Assembly: GCA_016165875.1 (NCBI GenBank)
Contig: JABBOT010000003.1
Coordinates: 34,259,860-34,323,859 of the forward strand
DNA: 64,000 nucleotides
Origin: Acanthopleura granulata
Taxonomy: Eukaryota > Mollusca > Polyplacophora > Chitonida > Chitonidae
Direction: 5' to 3'
The notes under the pieces were generated by a model. The model was given only the letters and a program-made list of their open reading frames with translations, did not search any database and was not told the DNA's origin. Below are positions 27,001 to 36,558 of the stretch, in pieces (the stretch's first letter is position 1; each line of letters begins with the position of its first letter). Both the position numbers and the translations under genes were made by a program.

Positions 27001-29844
27001 CTCCTCCATTCGATTTGCATATATAGTTTTGAATAAAATTGAATGTTACAAGCTATACGATTTCGTTGTGTGCCATGGGATGTTATACTAAACTAATCGT
27101 ATGATATGAACTGACTGTGAAATAACCACGCTTCACGTTTATCGGTCGTCTTTATAAACCTGTTTTCTTCGAAACATATGAATCTAGATAAATGAAGAAA
27201 CACGTCTGAAGAAATATTATGTGCAGTATTTTTTTTTTGCATGTAATTGTTTTTAATCTTAAAATTTGAGTAATCTAATTAGTCTGTAACATAGCTAATG
27301 GATTCAATTATTATCTTCTGTATGAAAATAGATGGTTATAGCTGCCCAGTGCTTCCATTGGTTTGCGGACCTGCCCAGTCTATCAGAGATACACAGAATA
27401 TTGGTTCCTGGTGGGATGCTAGGTAAAATATTTCCTATGTATAGGTTTGTAGATTGCTGCTTGGTCCACCTTAATACATTATTTCACTTCAGTGGTCAGG
27501 ATCAAGTTTCAAGGTAAGTGAAATCAGGCAGATTCAGGGAAAACCGTACACACCCGGGTAAAATCACCCGACAACCACTGCACATCCATGTGTAACCATA
27601 CATACAGGTGAAACCATCACACATCCAGGTGAAACAGCCACACATTCGGGTGAAACCACCACACATCCGGGTGAAACCATCACTCATCCAGGTGAAAGAG
27701 CCACACATTCGGGTGAAACCACCGCACATCCAGGTGAAACAACCACACATCCAGGTGGAACCATCACACATCTAGGTGAAATCACCCAACAACCAGGTGA
27801 AACCACCACACATCCAAGTGTAACAACCATACATACAGGTGGAACCACCACATATACAGGTGAAATCACCACACATCCAGGTGAAACAACACACATCCGT
27901 TTGAAATCCCCCTACAACCAGGTGAAACCACGCCACATCCATGTGTGACAAACCTATATACAGGTGAAACCACCACACATCCAGGTGAAATCACCACACA
28001 TCCAGCTGAAACAACCACTTATAGTGGTGAAACCACCACACCTCACTGACTTCTTCAGCTGAAAAGTGATGTGGCGTAAAACACAAATCCAATAAATAAA
28101 TAAGTAAAGTGATGTTTTTATGGGTGTTTGAACGAAACCGTAAAGCGCAACACAGTGAAAAATCCGTGGAGATGGTTTTAAATAGCCATCAGACAAAAAA
28201 AAAAAATGAAGAAAAAATAACAATCGCCCACAACAAAATCCACCAATATTAATAAAAAAAAATTTCATTATGGCTAATGGGTAGGCAAATGTGTTAAAAT
28301 AATTGTATGTAGATAATAAAACTGGCTTTGTGTAAGCTTTTTTTGGTCATTTAACAGTGTTGATATGGAACCAACGGGATGCCTCTGTACCGTGGATTGG
28401 CGAGCTGGAAGACATTTTGCAGAAAATGTACAACAAGTGTAACACATCACGTCAACAAAAGCGTGCCTGGAAACGAATTTTCGACACATACACTGGATTT
28501 GAGGAGTTAAATTACGTTTCATTACAAGGCCCATCAATAAAGGTGAGTACATATCAACAAGACACCAGGCATGATATCCCACCCAGTCATATTAAACTGA
28601 CACAGTACCTCTCAGTGCTGAGCACCAAGAGAACCACCAACAGGTACCATTTTTAAAGTCTTTGGTATCACCCGACCCGGGCAAATTAAAACGAAAGTAA
28701 GCTGTTTCTTGCATAAGAACGCTCCGTAAGTAAACATTTCTAAAACTCAACGGACAGAATGCATAAAAGAGGAATAACCACACTGTCGTTTAGACTGTTC
28801 TGAGAATTTTTATTCCTCTCTTCCTGACATGGGAAATTTGATGTGCATATGAGTAAGTAAGTGTTATATATGGGGAGAATTAGATTATTCCACAGGGTGG
28901 TGTCACTCTGTGGTACTGGCATGCAAGTGGCTAAGAAATCATTCGTTAGATGTCCTTGACACACCCATCTGATCTGAATAACAATGAAGTCTGCCGTGTG
29001 AGGAGCCAGGACACGTAGGTTCAGGCCCGGTCTTGGACAAGGATTTTATAGATTCTCTTCAGTCACTGCATTTTCATGGGACTGTGGTACCAATAAGTGG
29101 GCGAAAGCGGATGTGAGGCCGTTTGCGCAGTTTAATGTTCGCTGACGGCAACTTGACTGCCACCAGTGCAATATTCTTGAATACGGTGCAAATAAATGTA
29201 TGTATAATTGTCGCGATCCACATGTACTTCCACAGACTGAAATACAGACTTCGAAGAGAGATTTTCAAAAGAATTTTCACAGAATTATGTTATCAGTATT
29301 TTGGAACCACACAGCATAGTATCGCTATCGATATTATTCCACTCCTTAAACCTACTCCCAGGCGGGTATAACTTATACAAACAAATCTGGCGTATTTACA
29401 CCACAGAATAAGATATTCTGTCGATATACATACCACTGCCTATTCCAGAAAAAAAGGTTGACCTGCAGTTTTGCTTACTCCAGCTTTATGCATACCAACT
29501 GTGGTACAACAGTAAAGTGATACCTGGAACAAGTATGCCTCTCTTATTGCACTTTTATGCATTTGATCCCACGAGTCTAACCTCTGTTGGTAAACACAAT
29601 GCTTCATACGGTGGCTCGATTAGCGGGTCCATGCTCCATTTGGCAATGTACCAGTTCTCCTCTTTTGCAGGGAAGTGTGGAAGACATCCTGGAGTACTTC
29701 TCCACGATAAGTGTGCTGTCTGTGTCAGAAGAGAACATGGCGGCCGTGTCTCAGTTCATTAAAAACCATCGAGATCTACAAGGACTGACAGAAATCACCG
29801 TTCCCTTAAGTACAGATATATACTGGTGCAGTAAGAAGGTATAA
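20575..29844 (+). CDS. Class I SAM-dependent methyltransferase (Methyltransf_11-like), complete, 7 exons
   Basis: Exons are 20575-20652, 24269-24374, 25950-26023, 26442-26567, 27332-27422, 28358-28542 and 29671-29844. They total 834 nt including TAA (277 residues), and every junction is GT-AG and in phase. The product opens with the conserved lead-in EERYDQKRPAY. SAM-binding motif I, VVEVGSGTGK, is at residues 66-75, and an acidic residue after strand 2 (E94 in ATEPLGNML) fits ribose binding. AAQCFHWFADL at 132-142 matches the A-Q-x-F-H-W-F motif of this subfamily. ILVPGGML is followed by VLIWNQRD at 159-166, the usual strand-5/6 region. This predicts a soluble small-molecule-type methyltransferase of the group often named putative methyltransferase DDB_G0268948-like. 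The substrate is unknown and no targeting signal is evident. Length and order fit an intact enzyme. Confidence 0.87.
21040..21072. repeat. (TA)n microsatellite in methyltransferase intron 1
   Basis: An uninterrupted run of alternating TA of about 28 bases lies near 21044-21071 and extends into related AT sequence. Confidence 0.85.
21885..22155. repeat. 18-bp minisatellite, about 15 copies, in methyltransferase intron 1
   Basis: The unit is CCGGATCATGGAACCACC, with A/T and T/C variants that also produce GGACCATGG. Because 18 is a multiple of three, overlapping open frames cross the whole array on the + strand. The resulting PDHGT/SGSWN-type peptides are a by-product of the repeat rather than a supported gene. 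Confidence 0.9.
22512..22727. repeat. 25-bp minisatellite with a palindromic core and flanking duplicated segment
   Basis: CTAGCTGCAAAGGG(C/T)CCTTTGTTAA starts at 22512, 22590, 22615, 22640 and 22665. The C form contains CAAAGGGCCCTTTG, a perfect 14-bp palindrome. A second segment (CTTCAGCCCCAACAAGATAT and following) appears before and after the internal copies, so the larger block was duplicated too. Confidence 0.85.
23216..23471. repeat. 86-bp tandem repeat, three copies, in methyltransferase intron 1
   Basis: GGGTTTTATGAAAGTGAA starts at 23216, 23302 and 23388, and each copy ends with ACTCGCCATTGAATAT. Copies are nearly identical (for example GTTTTTGG versus ATTTTTGA), so the array is recent. 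Confidence 0.9.
24890..25520. repeat. ~152-bp tandem repeat, about four copies, in methyltransferase intron 2
   Basis: Each unit holds CTTTGTGCAGAGCATATCTC or a variant, ATTAGGCATAGG(G/A)TT, CACAAAGTGTGCAAAATG, CCTGAAGTTGTGCACT and AGTTGTCTGCCCTTG in fixed order. Landmarks recur near 24897, 25048, 25201, 25350 and 25503. Copies are moderately diverged. Confidence 0.85.
26927..27003 (-). repeat. tRNA-like SINE head, minus orientation
   Basis: The complement reads GGCCATGGTCGAATGGTTAA followed later by TTGGGTTCAAACACGACC. This gives A-box and B-box matches and a tRNA-Ser/Leu-like spacing. Acceptor-stem pairing is not evident, so I call a tRNA-derived retroposon head rather than a functional tRNA. 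Confidence 0.45.
27545..28040. repeat. 21-bp minisatellite in methyltransferase intron 5
   Basis: The unit is AGGTGAAACCACCACACATCC, over twenty degenerate copies. Because 21 is a multiple of three, long minus-strand frames (CGGFTWM-type repeats) cross it; these are repeat artefacts. Most units contain CAGGTGAAA, a fair match to a 5' splice site. Confidence 0.9.
28552..28690 (-). repeat. Interspersed repeat fragment (second SINE-like family)
   Basis: AAGACACCAGGCATGATATC and TTTTTAAAGTCTTTGGTATC match, in order, the element at 31300-31530, where ACACCAGGCATGACACCC and TTTTTAAACTCTTTGGTATG occur. Their separation differs. Confidence 0.6.
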
Positions 29845-30664
29845 GGATTTGCCGTTTATAGTGTCAAGCTGGTAACATGTTAAAATAGGCATTGTAAAAG
29901 CAAAAGGAAAATGAAACCTGGCTACCTGAATGTATATTTTCTGCAATATAGCCAACAAAATAAAAAAAGAGACATTGAAAAGCGGCCTTTCTTTGTGATG
30001 ACACATTAGAAAGCAATCCATTTTTATCATCAAGGGGGTAGGGCTGACGCAAGAGAATTGAGGACGGTTTTCTTCTTTAATTTCTCAGCAGAGAGTCAAG
30101 GCTTTCTTTTCTAGACTTTTATATCATATCAAATAAAAACGCAACATGCATTAACAGTTTTAGTGCGGCAGTGTGTGTGTGTGGTTTTTTTTGGGGGGAG
30201 CTTAACAAAGTTTCTTTGCAGCAGTCCTACCCCCCCCCCTCCCTCCTTTGATAAATATTCAGTTCTTTCAATCTCTTAAATTCAGTAATTTAAGGTGCTG
30301 GTGTTTCAATCGCTAAGTCTCATGAGAGGTGGGTTCGATATAGTTCTTGCAGAGAGACTTTTCAAAAATGCCCTGCTTTTCTATCCAATGTTCTCTGAGC
30401 TCACGTGACAATAAGCGAATCGCCGGTAATCTGCCTTGTGTAGACTTACACGAAGTTCCATGCAGACCACTTGTCTTTCACTTGAGAAACAAACACACTT
30501 TTCCTACCGTAATTCGCCTGTATAACCTGCCAAACATCAGTTTTTTCCTCCAGCAACTTCGGTTTCCTCAAACCATTATACATTAGCTGTCATCATATAA
30601 GTGAACCAGTCTTGAGCATGTCAGCAAACAAGGATCATAAATAGTAATCACGATAATGGTCTAC

Positions 30665-30870
30665 GGTGATTCGGTACAGCATCTCACCAAAGCGGTCGCT
30701 GTTAGTTCAAGTTCAGTTGGTGCTGGCTAATTCTCCGGCCGCACCTGGAAAGGCCAGCAATCTACAGATAGCCGTGGGCTTTACCGAGGGCTCTGCCTCC
30801 CACCATAAAGCTGGCCGCCCGTCGTACAAATTTGACATTCTTGAGTACTGCACGAAATACCTACAACATA
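30665..30870 (+). repeat. Diverged SINE copy
   Basis: AGTTCAAGTTCAGTTGGTGC matches the B-box region. Later CCTCCCACCATAAAGCTGGC, GCCCGTCGTACAAATTTGAC and ATTCTTGAGTACTGCACG match the body and tail. Confidence 0.7.
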
Positions 30871-31299
30871 ATTAACTAATTAAATAGTGGTCAAAGTTTG
30901 CCAGCTACGGGCAACCACCGATGTCGCCTGGCCCGGAATTTTCAAGTGAAACCCCTTTCATTTCGTGCACTTTAACACTGCAGTATGCAAACCGACCTAC
31001 ACGGTTTGTTGGTTCAATCCCAGCCTTGGACAGGGAATTTCTAGGTAACTTCTTTTTCATTCTTCGAACTGTCGAAGGCTTTAGACGGGTCATTGTTCTG
31101 CATTAACGTGGTTACCACTCGGTCACTTTTCCATTGTCCTCCAGCCTCGTATGAGACCACTGTCCAGTAGTCCACTTGTTTTTTTTTAGTAGGAAAACAG
31201 AGGCATATCCCTTTGCCACGTCACGTTATCGATTTAGGGCAGCAGTGTGGTCAGTCTACAATTTAAAATAGGTGGCCTAGAGAGTGAATGAGTGCTTGG

Positions 31300-31530
31300 G
31301 AACTTAAGAATGGTTCGGTAATATGACGACGAGGAGTCCTTGGTGTGTGCATATAGTGTGTGTTCATGTGACGGGGCGAGTCAATGTCGCCAGAGTGCTG
31401 CCGCCACTGGAATATCATGCCGAAGACACCAGGCATGACACCCTACAAGGGAGACAGCAACAAGTATCATTTTTAAACTCTTTGGTATGACCGGACGCTT
31501 TAAGCACTAGACCACCAAGGCGGTAGGTGG
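31300..31530 (-). repeat. Second SINE-like family, minus copy
   Basis: Its complement contains GGTGTCTTCGGCATGATATT, GACTCCTCGTCGTCATATTA and CATTCTTAAGTTC. It begins with a tRNA-like CGCCTTGGTGGTCTAGTGCT. It pairs in inverted orientation with the copy at 32235-32415. Confidence 0.7.
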
Positions 31531-32234
31531 ATTCAGAAAACTACTTGTATGGGAGTAGATTGGTCTTAAGTATGATACGGTGGATTGGGTTGATTTTGGT
31601 GTCAAGTATTTCAAAAACAATATCAGTTTGATCTAAACATAAATAATTCCGTAAAAAAGATAATAGCCCTACCGTTACTGTATTGTCGTAATGAGTCATG
31701 ACGTAACCAGCAAACTGCATACTGTATAATGTCATACCTGCATATAAAAAGGGTTTGCGGGCCTTCTGGGAAGGGAGGTAAATCTTGTTCCTCGTAAAGC
31801 AGCAGTGCCTGTCTGGAAAACAATGACACCATATAAGGTGATTCAGCATCACTTGTGTGGTTATTGACATGACTGGTTGATTGATTGTGGTTCGGGCATG
31901 TAGAGGGCACTGAAAATTGCTACAAGAGTAATAAAATTGACTTCTGTTTTGTGGAGGAAACACTCCGTCCTTAAGTATTTAGTCTCCAGAGAAAAAACAT
32001 TCAATGGAAAATTTTAGAACCCTGTGTAAAAGGCTTTTGAGGGCATATCCTTGACACAGCAGTTTCTTGCTGTAATAACTTGGTGACATCGATTTAAATC
32101 GTCACACGACACACGGGATGCATAAATAGAGGCATGTTGTGTAAAGGCCACTCGCCGGTCATTTCCCTTCGCTGGACACCATGCCACATATAAAAGCAGC
32201 ATCTCAAAATGAACACTTAGGAAAAGGGAACGGT

Positions 32235-32415
32235 GTCAGTATAATGTCACCGGGTTGGGTGTCGTGTCTGGTATCTTCGGCATGATGTTCCAGTAGCGGT
32301 AGCACTTCTGCGGAATGGATTCGCCCTTTCACAAGAAGACACATCATATATACATTCTAAAGACTCCTCGTCGTCATATGGCTGAGAAATTCTTGAGTAC
32401 GACGTTAAACTCAAA
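32235..32415 (+). repeat. Second SINE-like family, plus copy
   Basis: GGTATCTTCGGCATGATGTT, GACTCCTCGTCGTCATATGG and ATTCTTGAGTACGACGTTAAAC follow the same order as the complement of 31300-31530. Confidence 0.7.
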
Positions 32416-33027
32416 ACATGCATATACACACACATATACATAGAATTGAATACACGATTTGGAAACTGATTTTATTCTTAATAAGAACATTCATCGCGTC
32501 TAATTTTATCCACTGTCTCAGTTCTTTCTTGGTTTGTGTTATTTGTCGTTATGGAAACTGTCGTTGAGGTTATTGACCCGGAACACCCATTTTGCGTGGT
32601 TGGCGGCTGGTATCCGAATGTCGGTCTCGATGCATAGTAATATCATTTTGAAGAAAATACACCGTCGGCGGAAGAATATGCCCTGGCGACCAAGAAGAGG
32701 CGTTGCATACGCTACTCGATCCAATCATGCAGCGTAGGCATATGTATTTTAGTTATGATAATGAAGCCAGCCTTTGTATATTTCGTTCACTGGACTTTCT
32801 TACATATCCAGAATTTTTGTCAACTCAACCAGACATTCCCCGCAACCATTTCCTTTGTACTTGGTTTCCCTCTCCATTGTGACGTTGCGCTGTTTCTACG
32901 TTGTGGCTCGCATTTGTCTTCTTGTGACATCAGAAGTCTTCCCTAAGCGTAAAGAAACCTAAGGTTATAATTGGCTATAAAGTCGTGACGTTGACAATTG
33001 GATCACGTGAGTTGTTGACAGGGCACA

Positions 33028-33155
33028 CGACGGATGATCGTGGGTTTCCTCCTTCCAAGCCTGCGGCTTCCTCCCACCATAATGCTGGCCGCCGTCGTAT
33101 AAGTGAAATATTCTTGAGTATGGTGTAAAATAGAAGAAATAAATAAACTCAAAGT
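33028..33155 (+). repeat. SINE 3' half
   Basis: TTCCTCCCACCATAATGCTG and GCCGCCGTCGTATAAGTGAA, then ATTCTTGAGTATGGTGTAAAA and an AAATAAATAAA tail. The tRNA-like head is missing. Confidence 0.8.
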
Positions 33156-33659
33156 AACAGAATCTTGGATAAATAAGTATGAAGACAACATACGCTTAAA
33201 TCGAATGTACATGTAGCACATTTCTATCTAGCGACAAGTTACAAGAACTTTAATGCAATACATGTGTACACGTACCATCGAAAGCAAAGGTACAACCGGA
33301 TTTGCCCTTTGTTTTAGGTGATAGCACATCACCTGACAGGGTCTTATAAAAGACTTGATCCGCAGCCAAGAAGAGGAGTGGATGTTCACTAATCCGGGGT
33401 TACGGTCACTCGTTTTGATATATATCAGCAGAGGAATTATTATTAAGGAATAAAACAGCATTCGGCAAAACCTGTCTCTAGTGACCTTTCTTTTGCAAGA
33501 GCACAAATACCTGGCAACAGGCCTACCATATGTAACAAGGGGAATCGTAAACAATGTCACGTCACGTTCAAGTTATTTCTTGGCCTGGGACTCTGTTGTA
33601 GAGTGTATTAGCCCTCCCAGTACAAGCAAGTGGGCAATACTATGCTATGCATCTCCGTC

Positions 33660-33935
33660 CTATTTATTTATTCATTTATTTATCTGATTGGTGTTTACGT
33701 CGTTCTGAAGAATATTTCACTTATACGACGGCCGCCATCTGCAGGTTGTTGGCTATATCAGTGATATGTTTCATTCTTTCCGCCTTGGCTTTCAGAAATA
33801 CAAATGTGGAAGCTCAGCTGGGAACGTGTCCAGCTCCTCTCAGAGCTAGTTGCTGACAGATCTTCCCATCTGTTCGGTCGGAGAGGAATCCAGCTTGAAT
33901 TCACAGCGACCGCACTGCTGAAAGGTAATTACGTC
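33660..33935 (-). repeat. SINE copy, minus orientation, with internal insertion
   Basis: A TTTA-rich run and TGATTGGTGTTTACGTCGTT begin the copy. GAATTCACAGCGACCGCACT near the right end is the complement of the B-box region. About 100 bases between about 33750 and 33850 do not match the family and look inserted. Confidence 0.65.
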
Positions 33936-34105
33936 GGGCTAGTGTGCTAACCACTTCAAACATAGTAGCAATAATATATCTCTCGCTGTTTTTCCAGTAG
34001 CGCGGAAGCGCCACGACAGTCACAATGTGTTTCGCGTTTTAAACTGACGCCCTTCCTTTATCGGTAAATATCTTCAAAACTAAGCACGCAGCCACCCAAA
34101 AATCC

Positions 34106-34169
34106 CTAAACAGGGATTGTACTGCGCTAAACAGGGATTGTACTGCGCTAAACAGGGATTGTACTGCGC
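34106..34169. repeat. 21-bp tandem repeat, three copies
   Basis: CTAAACAGGGATTGTACTGC recurs three times with perfect identity. Confidence 0.9.
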
Positions 34170-34229
34170 TGGCACGCTATAGTGGTTAACCCATTCGACC
34201 TCGGAGACCTTCGTTGTAGCATTAATTTA

Positions 34230-34275
34230 TTTGTTTATTTGACTGGTGTCTTACGCCGTACTCACGAATATTTGT
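34230..34275 (-). repeat. SINE tail fragment
   Basis: TTTATTTGACTGGTGTCTTA and CGCCGTACTCACGAATATTT are the complement of the SINE 3' end. Confidence 0.65.
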
Positions 34276-35340
34276 AGCATTTACATAAGCGTTCGCGTTG
34301 TGAACTTATTATAAATATATAACGTGAAACAAATAGTCGGTCAACTAACTCTAACTGTTCTGAATAGAACCGCATGCACAGGCCTATACCCATGGTGTTC
34401 GTGTTTGGGATATATTTCAAATCCAGATCTTGCTGTTTCGACGGCGGTTTTAAGTCAGGAGGTTTCTCAGCCACTTGATAAAGGTCGATGGTTTAGGCTC
34501 TACTCTGGCTCTTCGGTTTCCTCCAACCGTAAATTTGACAGCCGTTGAATGAGTCATAACTTCCTGGGCGGCTATCTTTTGATGTTTATTAAAAACAATA
34601 AGTAAAAGGAAATTATTCAGGTAATGTTTGGGATAAATACAGAATAACCTTTCTCTTCTTTGTTCTTTCTTTTTTCTTTTTTTTTTTTTTTTTTTTTCAT
34701 TTTATGAAGTTACAATTTTAAAAGAGATGCTAAAACAGTTTAAATACAAATCAAATCCTGAAAAAAGTTTACAGCTATGATGCAATGATCATACTGTTGC
34801 AACGGGGGAGTTTTTTCAGTCAACTCTCCAATTTGAGTCAGACTCTTCGTCCGACTGAGTCATCCCGATTGAAAATTACCTCCCTGCATCTCATGTTGGA
34901 GACGGCACATAGATGGCGCTACCCTTCAAAATGGAAGTTTCCGCAACGATGTCTGCTCTGCTTATATTTTAAAGGTTATCCTCTTTGTCTGTTCTCATTG
35001 ATGTTTGTTAACTTTTTTCTATTCCGTTTTGTTTCTCGATATCTGCACAATCTTATGCCACAGATTTAACGCTGTTCGTGGTTGTGCATTTACCATAGTC
35101 ACAGAAGTAAATGTCAGCTGATATTGCTCTTGTTGTGTTGTTGTTGTGTGCTCACCGGCGTACCATTCCTTCCCCCAAATTCCTGAACAACTAAATCAGT
35201 CGTAAATTTGCAGGAAATCTGACAACAAATAATTTTGTTTCTGAAAATTTCGAGCACACTAGATTATTGTGAAGAGATTTTATTGGTCTATTTTAAAATG
35301 GGGCCGGCCTAGTATTTAGCTTAGGTGTATCCTAATGGAG

Positions 35341-35371
35341 TAGACGTTGTATGCTGCGGATACAACGTCTA
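35341..35371. other. Perfect 12-bp inverted repeat (hairpin) with 7-base loop
   Basis: TAGACGTTGTAT and ATACAACGTCTA flank GCTGCGG. It lies about 1.2 kb upstream of the MED14 start codon; its role is unknown. Confidence 0.85.
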
Positions 35372-36558
35372 ACAGAGATCCAATTGAAAAACCAAGGGTA
35401 GTTTTCCTGTTCGTATTTAGACACTGTCTAACCTTTAGTTTAAAATCTGTATGTTCCTCAATCAGTAATGATTAGCAGAACGGGTCGAACAGTGCAGGAG
35501 TTTCAAAACCGGGGGAATTTTTTACTAAAGCAGTGGTTTAAAACAGTCAAAACGGCCCTAACACAAGTGTTTTAAACCGATGCGACATGTGATCCTCTTG
35601 GCTGATCATTGCTGGTTGAGGAACAAACAGATTTTAAAGACTAAATACGGAGAGGAAAATAAACCTGTTTTTTTTTTTTCAAGTGAACCTCTGTTAGACG
35701 TATTCGCAGCAGGCAACATCAAATTCATTAGGCTAAGCTTAGGCCTAGCTCTAATTTTGTGTGTGTGTTTGTGTGAGTTTTCCTTTTGAAAATGTCCTAG
35801 AGCCCATGTACAGTCTCAAATATCACACAGACTCACATATATGGGCTGAATGTGTGTGATTGCCTAGGGTTACAATGCTTTTAACATAGCAGTGAGTAGT
35901 TCGACAAGATCTGCGTGTGTATGCATATTTAATATGCTGACAGGTATTGCATCCAGGCATCAGACTGAATAGGCCAGAAGACATTGTGGGTGTCTGGCGA
36001 CCACCTTCTGTTGCCTAGATCTCCAAAACCACAGATCCTTTTCACATAACATTTGCATGGCTATGTTCCTTTATAATTTCCTTCACACTGGTGTATAATA
36101 TATGCATGTGACATTAAGTATTAACACTCCAAAACAGCCACTGAGCTATAATCACACAGAATATGGCTTACATGTTTTCCTCATACATGGGAGTTGGGTT
36201 TGGTGATACTTACACATATAAATCTGCACACGGTCAGTCAGTAAATCCACACATACCCAACATTTTTCACACATGAATTATTTCTTTTCACTATCATATT
36301 TTAGACTTTTTGTGGCAATAGACATGTCATTAATCAGCGTATGCTGTTGATGATCAGTTATACTATGTCCCCATCTTCCACTTTATCCTCAAGCCAAGCA
36401 TGTAGAAGTGATAGAGTTGATTTTATCACTAATAAAATTGTTAGGAACAGATAGGTAATAATAAATATGTATATATATAATTAACATGGATTAAATACAT
36501 GGGAAATGTGTAGTGTTTCTGTCTCTACTAATACAGAGAAGAAGCCCATCCCACCAAG

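Larger units (their letters stand above)
29845..36536. other. Spacer between the methyltransferase and MED14 genes
   Basis: AATAAA at 29959-29964, about 115 bases after the methyltransferase stop, is a plausible polyadenylation signal. The remainder is SINE copies, poly-T (34678-34697) and short repeats. The longest open frame (31541-31963, minus) has no recognisable domain. MED14's first coding exon is preceded by an acceptor (TACTAATACAG) at 36526-36536, so a 5' leader exon and the promoter should lie in this spacer; I cannot place them. Confidence 0.5.

Noticed and set aside
27502..28268. Several minus-strand frames with CGGFTWM or CVVSPG repeats
   Set aside because: Explained by the 21-bp minisatellite in the methyltransferase intron.
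31541..31963. 140-codon minus-strand frame
   Set aside because: No recognisable domain, no partner exons and ordinary length for chance in this amount of DNA.
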